A stretch of 64,000 bases of DNA from the NCBI GenBank assembly GCA_963836915.1, contig CAWILH010000002.1, forward strand, positions 3,720,001 to 3,784,000, written 5' to 3'. Positions 28,120-37,877 of the stretch are shown here, in pieces. The stretch's first letter is position 1; each line of letters opens with the position of its first letter. This DNA is from Cryomorpha sp963836915 (GTDB lineage: Bacteria; Bacteroidota; Bacteroidia; Flavobacteriales_D; Cryomorphaceae). The position numbers and the translations under genes were made by a program. The notes beneath the pieces are model-generated. The model ran no database searches and was not told the origin of the DNA. It was given only the letters and a program-made list of their open reading frames with translations.

Positions 28120-29259
28120 ATGAAAAGGATGAATCAGTTGTCTTTGCTGTTATTTCTAGTATTCTGGAATGGCACTTTGTTCGGTCAAATTCAAATTATA
28201 AACAGTTCGTTGAATGAATTGATGGTGACTCCTGAAAGTATGAATCGGTTAGTCATTAGTATTAGCGGCGACATACAATCCATTCGAATTGAAGCTGAGT
28301 TAATAAATAGCGAAGATTCAGAGACTTTGATTAAGACGGAAAGTCAAGTAATACCGGTAAAGAAGGGAATAAACAGTATTAATCCTACTGATAATTTTTT
28401 TGAATTACAACGGTTCGGAGTCTCTGATATTTCAAATTACGTTAGAACACAGCGGAAATTGCCTTCTGGGATGTTCGAGTATTGCAATCGTATCTATACT
28501 GTAGATGGAGAGTATTTTGAAAAAGAATACTGCAAAGATTTTTTTGAGGTTGTTAATGAATTCTTAAGGTTAGTTAGCCCTTCTGATGGAGACACCATTG
28601 ATACATCATTACCCATTCTAAACTGGACAACGTCCGCAATTCAAGAAATGAAGTTAGGTACCAAAGACTATCGACTTCTCTTAAGCGAGAAAGGCGAGGA
28701 TGAAAGCGCAGAGTATGCTTTAAATGTTAATCCCTCAATTTTCTTGGAGAATAAAATGAAGGTTATGAGTATACCCTATCCATTAAGTGCTCCAAAGTTA
28801 TTGCCCAATATGTCATATGCATGGAGAGTGGAGGCGTTGGTTGATAATGAAGTTGTTGATGAAACAGAAACTTGGTTTTTTGTTATACGGGGAGAGGTGG
28901 AGGAAAAGAGTTTGAAATACGCAGTTCTAAGAGAAAGGTTAGGCGGCTCAACTTATGAAGTAATAGACGGTAAAATATTCTTCGCTTTTGATGAAACATA
29001 TTCGGGAAGTACAGAATTTCCCAGATGTGAAATTATATCTGATTTAGGTGAGGTGGTTCAAAATCCGTTGGAATTTGATTCAGATATAAATCCGAATTCG
29101 GATATGGTTGCAGAAAATCAAGTCTTAGGAACTGTTCAGGGCACCAATAAGTACTTGTTGGATATTACAAAATCCGCTCTCAAGCCTGGTATATACACAT
29201 TGGAAGTTTGGAATTTTAAAGGAGAATTGAAGAAACTCAAGTTTCGAATTAAGGGGTAA
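28120..29259 (+). CDS. Secreted Fn3-like protein of the RHS array
   Basis: The frame is open from 28111, but ATG 28120 gives the signal peptide MKRMNQLSLLLFLVFWNGTL, cut near FGQ, and overlaps the barrel stop by ATGA. The product has 379 residues. The N-terminal half is strand-rich and carries a cysteine pair (FEYCNRIYTVDGEYFEKEYC). The second part starts LRLVSPSDGDTIDTSLPILNWTT and contains YAWRVEAL, an Fn3-like/Ig-like pattern seen in Bacteroidota surface proteins. The C-terminal domain ends KPGIYTLEVWNFKGELKKLKFRIK. Probably a periplasmic or surface accessory factor for the barrel or the RHS proteins; function unknown. Confidence 0.6.
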   Translation: MKRMNQLSLLLFLVFWNGTLFGQIQIINSSLNELMVTPESMNRLVISISGDIQSIRIEAELINSEDSETLIKTESQVIPVKKGINSINPTDNFFELQRFGVSDISNYVRTQRKLPSGMFEYCNRIYTVDGEYFEKEYCKDFFEVVNEFLRLVSPSDGDTIDTSLPILNWTTSAIQEMKLGTKDYRLLLSEKGEDESAEYALNVNPSIFLENKMKVMSIPYPLSAPKLLPNMSYAWRVEALVDNEVVDETETWFFVIRGEVEEKSLKYAVLRERLGGSTYEVIDGKIFFAFDETYSGSTEFPRCEIISDLGEVVQNPLEFDSDINPNSDMVAENQVLGTVQGTNKYLLDITKSALKPGIYTLEVWNFKGELKKLKFRIKG

Positions 29260-29421
29260 CTGAACTTCTTATTGGAATCAAAATAAATCACTAATTGGAA
29301 TATTGACTGGGGAATAGGTGGAAATCGAATGTAATAAAAGGAAGATAATTTTTTAATTAATTATAATTCACATTATTGAACAAGTAGTTTAATATTTTTA
29401 TCGTTAAGAACTTATTTAGAC

Positions 29422-32400
29422 ATGACATATAGAGATAAAAAAAGTAAAAACGGAATCAAATCACGCCTTATGTCGATGTTTTTAATTATCCTTTTTTTAC
29501 TCGATGTTGGAAGACCAACATTATTTGCAATAAGTGGTCCTTCACAGCCTGAAACAGCTGCATTCACACCTGCTTCGTCTAATGATCTCGTAAATTTATT
29601 TACTGGGAATTTCAGCTACAATATTCCTTTGTTCGAAGTTGATGGCTACCCGTTGAATATAGCCTATGATGCTGGTGTTACTCCCGAACAAGAAGCAAGT
29701 TGGGTAGGTCTCGGATGGTCACTGAATCCAGGGTCTATAAACCGGGATGTGCGGGGTATTCCGGATGATTTTAATGGAGATTCCATTGTTTATAAAAACA
29801 GTATAAAGGACAATATCACTATAGGTGTAACCGCAGGTGTTGGTGGTGAACTCATAGGAACAGATGCGCTAGGATTAGGATTAGGTCTTTCAACTGGATT
29901 CACGTACAACAATTACCGTGGATTTGACATTACGTCGAATGCTGGTCTGACCTTATCATTATCTAATGATGGGAAAGGGTCTTTAACTGGCGCTTTATCG
30001 GTAACCAATAGTAGTATGAATGGGATGTCAATTTCTCCAAGTGTAGGTTTGGGTTATAAAATGAGTAAAGCTGGGGGTGAGAATAAGTCTTTGTCGACTA
30101 GTTTAACGGCCTCCACGAGTTACAGTAGTCGCTCTGGTATTCAGCAGGTTAGTTTTGGTGTTCAAGCATCAGTTTCCGAACCAAATGGTAAAGTGCATAA
30201 GGAATATTATAAAGAAGGAACACAATCAATGGGCGCTTCGTCGACTTTTGGTGTAATTGATTTAGGATATGCGCTACCAAGAATAAATACAGATTTCACA
30301 AGTGCTGCATTCTCAGGTAGATTCACGTTTGGTAGTGAGTTTTTCCTTTCGAATGGGCATGGATATGTCAATGGTTCGTATAGTAATCAAAAGCTTCGAA
30401 ATAATGTAAAAATTAAAAAAGCCTATGGCTGTTTGAACTCTGCGAATGCAAAGTTTGCACATTCAGATATCATGGATTTTAGCCGCGAAAATGAATATGG
30501 CTTTTCTTTTGAAATGCCTGCCTTGCCCATAGCTAAAATGAATCCCGATATACTGGTTGTCTCAGGTCAAGGTATTTCGGGAAGTTATAAACCCTTTGAT
30601 AATTCTTTTGGTGTGATAATGGAACCGAGCGGAGAGACTAAAAGTATCGGAGGGAATCTTGGGGTTGAAACGGCAATAGGTAATCTTGTTGATGCAGGGG
30701 CAAATCTTCAAACCAGTAACGTAAATGGTTACTCAGGTGCATGGGGAGCAGGAAACAATGGAATGGCAGGATTGGGCTTTGGGAGGCCAAGTCCAAATCA
30801 TTCTTATGAAAACGTATACTATCAAGAAGCCAATGAGAAAGGGCAATTTGTAAATGAAACTTTTTATAATTCAACTGGTGGAAATGAAGCTGTTCGCTTC
30901 AACCTGAAAACACCACATAAATTTGAGCATCAAACAAATAACCAATTAATAAGCTCAAGTGGAGGGGTTTTTACAGCAAACAATAACTTTTCTCAGGAAC
31001 GGGAGAAACGAAATAAGCCTGTATCGATTTTAACAGCGGGAGAAGTATTGGGAGATGTAGGGGTTACTAAAACATATGAGAATGCAGCTTGGAGTTCAAG
31101 TTCTACAAACAATCCACACCATATTGGAGAGATTTCAATAGTAGGCGAAAATGGTAAGCGCTATGTTTATGGACTTCCTGTATATAATTTGATAAAGAAT
31201 GAAGTTACTTTTGCAGTAGGAACAACCCAATTGGGTGCAGAATATGGTGTTAGTCCAGACTGCGAAAACGGTACCATTGTATATTCTCCAGGTTCAGATG
31301 ACACCAAAGACAATAATTGGGGCTTAGATTATTATTACAATGAAGAAATAACACCAGAATATGCCCATAGCTATTTGCCTACAGCTATTTTAGGCACAAA
31401 CTATATTGATGCTGATGATCTACAGGGGCCAAGTCCTGAGGATTTTGGTGAGTGGGTAAAATTTGAATATGAAAAACTCGCTTCTCCGTATAAATGGAGA
31501 ATTCCACATGCTGAGAATACTGCAAACTTTAATGCAGGAAAACTGACAGACAAAACAGATGATAAGGCATCTTTTGTTTATGGTGAAAAGGAACTAGTAT
31601 ACTTAAATAAAGTTGAGACAAGAAATTACATATTAGACTTCTACATGAGTGACCGAATAGATGCTTATGGTGTTACTGGTAGGAACGGAGCTGAGGGGGG
31701 TGTAGCTATGCGAAAATTGGATAGTATAGCAATGTTCAGCAGAGTAGAACAGGAAATACAAGGGGTGAATGCTATTCCAATCAAAACTGTGCATTTTGAA
31801 TATGAAACAACTTCGTTACTGGTGCCCCAGTCACTTCAAAGTCAAGATGTCAATCAGGGAAAACTTACTTTGAAAAAGGTGTATTTCACCTACAAAGAAT
31901 CTAAAAGAGCCAAATACAATCCTTACGTATTCACTTATAGCGACCACAATCCGGCTTATCATCCACAATCTTCTGATCGTTGGGGAGCTTACAAAGACCC
32001 CGCTATTGTAGAAAATTGTAACATTTCTCAGTATTCGAATCTTCCTGTTCCCCTTTACCCATATGCAGAGCAAGATGAAGCAACAGCAAACCTAAATGCG
32101 ACTGCATGGAATTTGACTAAGATTGACTTGCCTTCTGGAGGAAGGATAGAAGTGGATTACGAATCGGATAGGTACGCCTTTGTTCAACAAAAGGAAGCTA
32201 CAACAATGAAAAAAATGACTGCTGCAATTCCTCCATTTGGAACAAGTTATAGTGGAGGAAATATAGTGCCTATTGTTGGTGGTTCTAGTGGGACTTATTT
32301 TGGAGCTGATATGCAATATGGATTTGATTTGGATGGATACCATGTGAAAGATTATGTTTCTATTGGAGAAGAGGTTTATTTCAGATCATTGGTGAAACTT

Positions 32401-35025
32401 GGAGCAACCGGAGAATCTTCAAGCTTTTCAGACTTTATTTCTGGCTATGCTGTTGTATCTGATACCGGGCGAGTTGGAAATACAGGGTATATTCAGTTTA
32501 ACAATACCAATTTGGATGGAATTGGTGCTGTGAACCCTGTCCTTACGGCTGCACTTCAGTATGGACGAATTCATTTGCCAAACATCATGTTCAATGCTGA
32601 GCACTTTCCAGCTGATGGGGGGTTGTCTCTGCAAATTTTAGAAGCACTTGTAAATCAAGTAACAAATTTGGGTGATATGTTTTCATCTCCGAATAGACAG
32701 ATACTTGACAATGGTAGATGCTCAGAAATGTATTTAGACAAGTCTTGGTTAAAGCTCAAAACCCCAAGTAAAGCGAAGTTTGGTGGTGGGCACCGAGTGA
32801 GTGAAGTGAGAATGTATGATAATTGGAACGAAATTACTGGTGATGCGGAAGAAAAAACGGTAGGATACGGGAGAACCTATACCTATGATTTAGAAGACGG
32901 AACATGCTCTGGTGTAGCTAGTAATGAGCCTATGATGGGAGGGGAAGAGAGCGCATTGGTATCTCCTATTTATTTGGATCAAAAAAACACGTTAGCACCT
33001 GATAATAGCTTTTATGTTGAGGAACCTTTTGCAAAATCGTACTTCCCTAATCCAACCGTTGGGTATAGTCGCGTAACCGTTGAAGAATTTCAAATGAAAG
33101 GCTCAAAAAGATCCACGGGAACTGGGGTAACAGTAAATGAATATTACACTTCCAAAGATTTCCCTACCATATATGGTAGAACCGACTTAAAGCATTTTCA
33201 TCACAAGTCTAGTCCTATAAATTTCGGGATTTTGTATGGTCATGATGTAAAGGATTTCATCACCTTCTCGCAGGGATTTATGGTTGAGACAAATGATATG
33301 CACGGAAAGCAGAAGAAAGTGTCAATTTATGGTCACGGACAAAATACAGCAATCCAATCTACCGAATATTACTATAAGAGTGAACCTTATTATTGGAAAG
33401 GAAATACAGAAACACATCGACTTGTAAATGATGAAAATACGGTAATTACCCCTGAAGGAGTTGTTGAAGAGAATAAATTGATTGGCATGTTTTATTCGAT
33501 TCTAGGAGATTCAAGAAAAGAAACTTCTGATTCCAAGGTTTTCTCAGTTCAAGTGAATGTGGATGTTTCCGCTGCTGGAATTTTTGCACCGATTACAGTG
33601 CCGTCTGCATTGCCTCGATTATCCTTAGAAAAAACAGCTTTTAAGTATGCTTCTGTTACAAAGACAATTCAAAAATTTGGAATCTTAGAAAGGGTCGTCA
33701 CGAACAATCAAGGAACGGTGTCCGAAGAATCTTATTTGGCTTATGACAGTGAAACGGGGAGTGTTTTACTTACCAAGACCGAGAACAATTTTGACGACAG
33801 CTACTACTCATTGAATTTTCCTGCACATTGGGGTTATGATGGCATGGGACCTGCACATTCCAATGTGGGTGTTTTTGCCAATAATGTAACCATAAGTGCA
33901 GATGGAACCCTTTTTGGAATGTTTCCAGACTTGCTTTCTGACGCGGATGAAGTTGTGCTTTACCAAGGAGGAACGTACCGGAGGGGGTGGGTTATTAAAA
34001 ACCCAATTCAAGGGGTGAAAGTGATAGATGTAGACGGCAATTTTATTTCTGGTGTCTTCGAAACCCTAAAAGTGTATCGTTCCGGAAAAAGAAATCTGCT
34101 GGGACAAAACATGATGGAGATCATTTCCATGACCAATCCGTTACAGGGACTGTTCAGTGATTCATATTCTCGTGTTATGGCATCTTCAGGGATGGAATAT
34201 GGAAATATCTGGCGTACCATTTGCAATTGCTTTGGCCCAGAAAACTCTGCTTCAGGACTTGAGAACACCAACCCTTATGTGGTGGGAGCCAGAGGCATGT
34301 GGAGGCCTATACGCACATATACGCATCTAACCGCAAGAACACAATCAAATACAAACGCCAATACCAATATCCGCCAAGATGGAATCTTTTCTTCTTATTC
34401 ACCGCTTTATGAGCGCAACGGTGGAGATTGGATGTTAAACCCCAATAACTGGACGTATACAACAGAAGTTACTGATTATAGTCCTGAAGGATATGAGCTA
34501 GAAACCAGAGACGCACTTGGAAGATTTGGTTCCACATTATACGGCTATAACAAAGCCTTACAAGTAGCCGTTGCTCAGAATGCCCAACAAATAGAAATTG
34601 GATACGATGGATTCGAAGATGCGGAAGATGCTTCATGCGGTACCGACCATATGCGATTTATCGGAAATGCGGTATCAACCCAAGCGCATACTGGCAGGAA
34701 AAGTATTTTGGTTGGAGCAGGACAACCGGTAGGCATTAGTCATGATTTGCAAAGTTGTGATTTGACTTCAGGATCTGCTATGTGCAATCTGCAGACTACC
34801 ATCACAGATCTTACTGATAGTTTGATTGTTACAGCTGATTGCTTTATTCCACCCTTGAATATTTCATACGAAGTTGTTCAAGGAGATGGAATTATTAGTA
34901 TGGTGAACAATGGAATTATTATAACGGGAGATGGCGTGACACCGGGTTCCATTATTGTTCAATTTAGTTTTACCGATGCTGAGAATTGTTACTACGAGGA
35001 ACAAATTGTCTTGGCAACGCCATAA
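29422..35025 (+). CDS. Giant SpvB/TcB-like shell protein (1867 residues)
   Basis: The N-terminus has a membrane/signal segment (LMSMFLIILFLLDVGRPTLFA), followed by QPETAAFTPASSNDLVNLFTGNFSYNIPLFEVDGYPLNIAYD and SWVGLGWSLNPGSINRDVRG. This pattern marks the first domain of Bacteroidota proteins related to the SpvB/TcB shell of RHS/Tc toxins. A glycine-rich amphipathic region (about 130-300) follows, then long strand-repeat sequence with YEKLASPYKWRIPHAENT, IDLPSGGRIEVDYESDRY, YGYNKALQVAVAQNAQQIEIGYDGFED. The last ~80 residues are an unrelated adhesin-like tail. The expected sugar-binding/YD end of the family is missing here and appears on the next gene. Predicted to form part of a cocoon around the RHS cargo. 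Confidence 0.65.
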   Translation: MTYRDKKSKNGIKSRLMSMFLIILFLLDVGRPTLFAISGPSQPETAAFTPASSNDLVNLFTGNFSYNIPLFEVDGYPLNIAYDAGVTPEQEASWVGLGWSLNPGSINRDVRGIPDDFNGDSIVYKNSIKDNITIGVTAGVGGELIGTDALGLGLGLSTGFTYNNYRGFDITSNAGLTLSLSNDGKGSLTGALSVTNSSMNGMSISPSVGLGYKMSKAGGENKSLSTSLTASTSYSSRSGIQQVSFGVQASVSEPNGKVHKEYYKEGTQSMGASSTFGVIDLGYALPRINTDFTSAAFSGRFTFGSEFFLSNGHGYVNGSYSNQKLRNNVKIKKAYGCLNSANAKFAHSDIMDFSRENEYGFSFEMPALPIAKMNPDILVVSGQGISGSYKPFDNSFGVIMEPSGETKSIGGNLGVETAIGNLVDAGANLQTSNVNGYSGAWGAGNNGMAGLGFGRPSPNHSYENVYYQEANEKGQFVNETFYNSTGGNEAVRFNLKTPHKFEHQTNNQLISSSGGVFTANNNFSQEREKRNKPVSILTAGEVLGDVGVTKTYENAAWSSSSTNNPHHIGEISIVGENGKRYVYGLPVYNLIKNEVTFAVGTTQLGAEYGVSPDCENGTIVYSPGSDDTKDNNWGLDYYYNEEITPEYAHSYLPTAILGTNYIDADDLQGPSPEDFGEWVKFEYEKLASPYKWRIPHAENTANFNAGKLTDKTDDKASFVYGEKELVYLNKVETRNYILDFYMSDRIDAYGVTGRNGAEGGVAMRKLDSIAMFSRVEQEIQGVNAIPIKTVHFEYETTSLLVPQSLQSQDVNQGKLTLKKVYFTYKESKRAKYNPYVFTYSDHNPAYHPQSSDRWGAYKDPAIVENCNISQYSNLPVPLYPYAEQDEATANLNATAWNLTKIDLPSGGRIEVDYESDRYAFVQQKEATTMKKMTAAIPPFGTSYSGGNIVPIVGGSSGTYFGADMQYGFDLDGYHVKDYVSIGEEVYFRSLVKLGATGESSSFSDFISGYAVVSDTGRVGNTGYIQFNNTNLDGIGAVNPVLTAALQYGRIHLPNIMFNAEHFPADGGLSLQILEALVNQVTNLGDMFSSPNRQILDNGRCSEMYLDKSWLKLKTPSKAKFGGGHRVSEVRMYDNWNEITGDAEEKTVGYGRTYTYDLEDGTCSGVASNEPMMGGEESALVSPIYLDQKNTLAPDNSFYVEEPFAKSYFPNPTVGYSRVTVEEFQMKGSKRSTGTGVTVNEYYTSKDFPTIYGRTDLKHFHHKSSPINFGILYGHDVKDFITFSQGFMVETNDMHGKQKKVSIYGHGQNTAIQSTEYYYKSEPYYWKGNTETHRLVNDENTVITPEGVVEENKLIGMFYSILGDSRKETSDSKVFSVQVNVDVSAAGIFAPITVPSALPRLSLEKTAFKYASVTKTIQKFGILERVVTNNQGTVSEESYLAYDSETGSVLLTKTENNFDDSYYSLNFPAHWGYDGMGPAHSNVGVFANNVTISADGTLFGMFPDLLSDADEVVLYQGGTYRRGWVIKNPIQGVKVIDVDGNFISGVFETLKVYRSGKRNLLGQNMMEIISMTNPLQGLFSDSYSRVMASSGMEYGNIWRTICNCFGPENSASGLENTNPYVVGARGMWRPIRTYTHLTARTQSNTNANTNIRQDGIFSSYSPLYERNGGDWMLNPNNWTYTTEVTDYSPEGYELETRDALGRFGSTLYGYNKALQVAVAQNAQQIEIGYDGFEDAEDASCGTDHMRFIGNAVSTQAHTGRKSILVGAGQPVGISHDLQSCDLTSGSAMCNLQTTITDLTDSLIVTADCFIPPLNISYEVVQGDGIISMVNNGIIITGDGVTPGSIIVQFSFTDAENCYYEEQIVLATP

Positions 35026-35067
35026 TTGTTATTCGATATGAAATTTAGCTTATTAAATATTAGAGAG

Positions 35068-37140
35068 ATGAATGGTCGTATTTTATTATTATTTCTTTTG
35101 ATTCCATGCTGGGTTTCGGCTCAAGAATGTAGTGAATTTAGCGGAGCTTATACCTTAGATGGAGATATCACTTTGGCAGATGGAATTATTACTACCCAAG
35201 ATGGTGGGTACATAATCTCAGGAAATAATTATACAGGTTCGGAAAATAGTTTTCGGTTAATGAAAACAAACACTTACTTGCAGTCAATATGGAATAAACG
35301 GATTGATCCCACAAATCAATCTACCATACGATGCTCAGATATTCAAGAGTTGTCAAGTGGAAACATAGTATTTACTGGATACTATACAGCAAATGAAAAC
35401 GACACTGCTTTCAAATATTCGTTTATAGCCCTTTTGGACGGTAGTGGGCAGATTGAATGGATCAAAGGACAAAGGAGTGAAATCTATGCAGGCGGTCAAC
35501 CTTCAGGAGATCTAGGAATATGGTACCCTTCACTACCTGAAGGGTCAATTTTAGAAGCGAGTGATGGTGGTTTTTATGTGGCCTTAACTTTTAGAAGAAA
35601 TGAGATGATTACTTGTTATGATATTCATGAGAATTCGCCTAGTTGGAGTTACACTCATTTAACTAAGTTCGATAATTCTGGAGTGGTAGAATGGATGAGA
35701 AGAATGAACACATGTAATTTTACCATTCATGAGTTGATAAATGCCAATAATGGGAATATTTATGCCATTGGCTATGGTTTGTCGCCTTATACTAATAACA
35801 AATATTGTAATAAGATTGAAATTATCATGGAGTTGAAGACTGATGGGGAAATTTTGAAGCAAAGAGCATTCCTTTCAGATTCATATAATAGGCATTTTCT
35901 TTCAATTGCTCAAGGAAATGACGATGATATTATATTAGGTTTAGGATCAGATGTTAATGCGTATGCCGATTATGACGAGACTGGTACTATCTTAAAGCTT
36001 GATACTAACTTCTCGATTAAATGGAATAGAACTTATGGGTTAACCAGAAGTCCGAGTCTTGATTATCCCGCGCATGTTGGAGTGCAATTCGTAGATTTTG
36101 ATGATGAAGGAAATATAGTTGCAGGTCTTTATGATACAAGGTATGGTATTCTCGGCTTCACAAAAAATTTGAGTAATGCTGTTGCAAAAATTGATTACAG
36201 CGATGGTAGTGTTTTGCTTGCAAACCGAGTTCAAAGTGAAAATGTATTTGTAAGTTTTAATTCCCATAGATTGGTAGTTAAGAATCAAGAAGGGGGGATG
36301 TTGAATATTGGTCAAAAATTTGGTTTCTCATATAGTTCGCTGTATAAGCAGCGATTAACTTTAGTTCATTTTGATAGTTGTTTGGATTATCCTTGTTCCG
36401 AGCCTATCAGATACTCCCTTGGAACAACCACTTTTACGCATCCAGATACTGAGCTCAAATTTTATTTGGATTCAATTTCGCTTATTGATTTACCTCATTT
36501 TGAAATTCAAGATATCAATACTTCATGGTTTCATTTGTGCAACGACACCCTCACCACCTGCGATTGGTACCCCAATGTGTGTGATTCGACCATAACTCCT
36601 TGCGACAATGAAATTGTAACAACTGATGAAGATTGTCCTACTTGCATTGGTCAATTTGCGCCTATCCCTGATGAGAAATACGTGTTTGAAGCTTGGGTAA
36701 GAGAAGAAGATGCAACAGCTTTGGATACAACCTATATGGATCCCCAGCTCAAGATTCGATTTACGGATGGGCTTGACAACCAGATTGGTTCCGAGCATGT
36801 CTTCTCAGCATCTGGGCCAATCATAGAAGGTTGGCAACAAATTTCAGATACGCTGACCGTCCCCATCAATGCAGTTCGTTTGAATATGGATCTTTTTGTA
36901 GAAACCGGACAAGCTTATTTTGATGATATCCGGGTGTCACCATTTAATTCTGCCCTAAAGACTTATGTCTATGACCAACAAAATATGCGTTTAGTCGCAG
37001 AGTTGGACGAACGGAATTTTGCCACTTATTATCAATATGATGAAGAAGGAAGAATGGTTGCTATTAAAAAGGAAACCAACCGTGGAATAAAGACCATTCA
37101 ATCTACTCAACAAAATACTTCTACCAATAATGCGGAATAG
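35068..37140 (+). CDS. Secreted propeller protein carrying the shell protein's YD tail
   Basis: The frame opens at 35026 directly after the shell gene's stop; the best start is ATG 35068 (MNGRILLLFLLIPCWVSAQE, a signal peptide), giving 690 residues. Residues about 20-460 carry repeats of the DGGYIISGNN...LMKTNTYLQSIWNKRI type (ILEASDGGFYVAL, LTKFDNSGVVEWMRRM, LKLDTNFSIKWNRTYG), a beta-propeller of the secreted DGGYI class. The C-terminal 170 residues are different: KYVFEAWVREEDATALDTTYM...FDDIRVSPFNSALKTYVYDQQNMRLVAELDERNFATYYQYDEEGRMVAIKKETNRGIKTIQ. In related single-chain shell proteins this segment normally follows the DGFED region now ending the upstream gene. Confidence 0.6.
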   Translation: MNGRILLLFLLIPCWVSAQECSEFSGAYTLDGDITLADGIITTQDGGYIISGNNYTGSENSFRLMKTNTYLQSIWNKRIDPTNQSTIRCSDIQELSSGNIVFTGYYTANENDTAFKYSFIALLDGSGQIEWIKGQRSEIYAGGQPSGDLGIWYPSLPEGSILEASDGGFYVALTFRRNEMITCYDIHENSPSWSYTHLTKFDNSGVVEWMRRMNTCNFTIHELINANNGNIYAIGYGLSPYTNNKYCNKIEIIMELKTDGEILKQRAFLSDSYNRHFLSIAQGNDDDIILGLGSDVNAYADYDETGTILKLDTNFSIKWNRTYGLTRSPSLDYPAHVGVQFVDFDDEGNIVAGLYDTRYGILGFTKNLSNAVAKIDYSDGSVLLANRVQSENVFVSFNSHRLVVKNQEGGMLNIGQKFGFSYSSLYKQRLTLVHFDSCLDYPCSEPIRYSLGTTTFTHPDTELKFYLDSISLIDLPHFEIQDINTSWFHLCNDTLTTCDWYPNVCDSTITPCDNEIVTTDEDCPTCIGQFAPIPDEKYVFEAWVREEDATALDTTYMDPQLKIRFTDGLDNQIGSEHVFSASGPIIEGWQQISDTLTVPINAVRLNMDLFVETGQAYFDDIRVSPFNSALKTYVYDQQNMRLVAELDERNFATYYQYDEEGRMVAIKKETNRGIKTIQSTQQNTSTNNAE

Positions 37141-37870
37141 ACAATTGTCTTACCTTTTCTTTTTCATTCTGTTTTCGCCCGGTATTCATAGCCAACCGTG
37201 GGTCGAGTTAAATACCTACGAGAAAAAAATGGCTATGGAATCTTTAAATAGAATGAATCAAGGAGAGGGCTGTTATGATTTGACATACACGATGTATAAT
37301 TTCTCTAAAAAAAGTACGCCCACAAAAATTCAATATGGGGTACAATGTAAGAATGGCTCTCAAAGTGTAATTAACGTTAGTGGTGAGTATCTGATATTTG
37401 CAAATGCGCAAACCATTGTTCAAGTTGATTCTGCTCAAAAATTGTTGGTCGTTTCATACAATGTTGCACAGATGAACCTGACTGATAGGAGTGATGAAAT
37501 TAGAGATGTAATAATCGAAAATTCTGGGTTGGTATTTAAGAGAAAACTAAAGGCCAACACCCTTGAATATAAAATTCAGTCAATTGAGAACAATGGCATT
37601 GACCATTATATTTTGAGGGTGGATGCTGAGAATATAATGAGCAAATATGAAATCTTCTATTCACAGATAGCAGATGTTAGATATAATCAAGATCCTGAAA
37701 TTTCTCAACCGATTTTAGTAATCGACTATTCACAGAATCTAGAAAGTGAATATAGAAAGATGTTAGCCCTTGATTATTTCCTTTCAATAAAAGATTCAGT
37801 CGCAACACCTAGTGCAAATTACGCGGATTATGCAGTCTATGATGCACGTATTTTACCTAACCAAGAATAA
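37130..37870 (+). CDS. Small secreted protein of the RHS array
   Basis: A 246-residue protein whose ATG lies 11 bases inside the preceding gene. Signal peptide MRNRQLSYLFFFILFSPGIH, cut near SQPW. The mature part is mainly beta strands (KKSTPTKIQYGVQCKNGSQSVINVSGEYLIF, KLLVVSYNVAQMNLTD, NGIDHYILRVDAENIMSKYEIFYSQIADVRYN) ending in a helix (SEYRKMLALDYFLSI). The pattern recalls the half-barrel of LolA-like proteins but lacks decisive motifs. Tight overlap and a 7-base gap to the giant RHS gene place it firmly in the same transcription unit. Possibly a periplasmic chaperone; this is inference. Confidence 0.55.
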   Translation: MRNRQLSYLFFFILFSPGIHSQPWVELNTYEKKMAMESLNRMNQGEGCYDLTYTMYNFSKKSTPTKIQYGVQCKNGSQSVINVSGEYLIFANAQTIVQVDSAQKLLVVSYNVAQMNLTDRSDEIRDVIIENSGLVFKRKLKANTLEYKIQSIENNGIDHYILRVDAENIMSKYEIFYSQIADVRYNQDPEISQPILVIDYSQNLESEYRKMLALDYFLSIKDSVATPSANYADYAVYDARILPNQE

Positions 37871-37877
37871 GAGTGGT

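Larger units (their letters stand above)
23435..28123 (+). pseudogene. Outer-membrane barrel gene of the RHS array, split by IS30 and IS630
   Basis: Three segments form one gene: 23435-23953, 25151-26795 and 27999-28123. Joined, they are in frame and encode 762 residues. The signal peptide is MRNCIYKYFALTILLSSFNS, cut near VYSQ. The middle is helical (ENSIQNLQGKLLYAVKMIDKLE, SIEEWRDKIEFYQEKLNELE). The second half is a beta barrel (YYISVSGGRIYNP, HMYIGWLGANSANLNV, YDFISIGFSGRFSQKYSVSSSYSAL) ending FRVNTKLIWIL. In the present sequence the first fragment stops at 23956 inside the IS30 end and the second at 26818 inside the IS630 end. The restored stop (28121-28123) overlaps the next ATG, implying operon membership. 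A role in export or surface display of the RHS proteins is inferred from context only. Confidence 0.8.
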
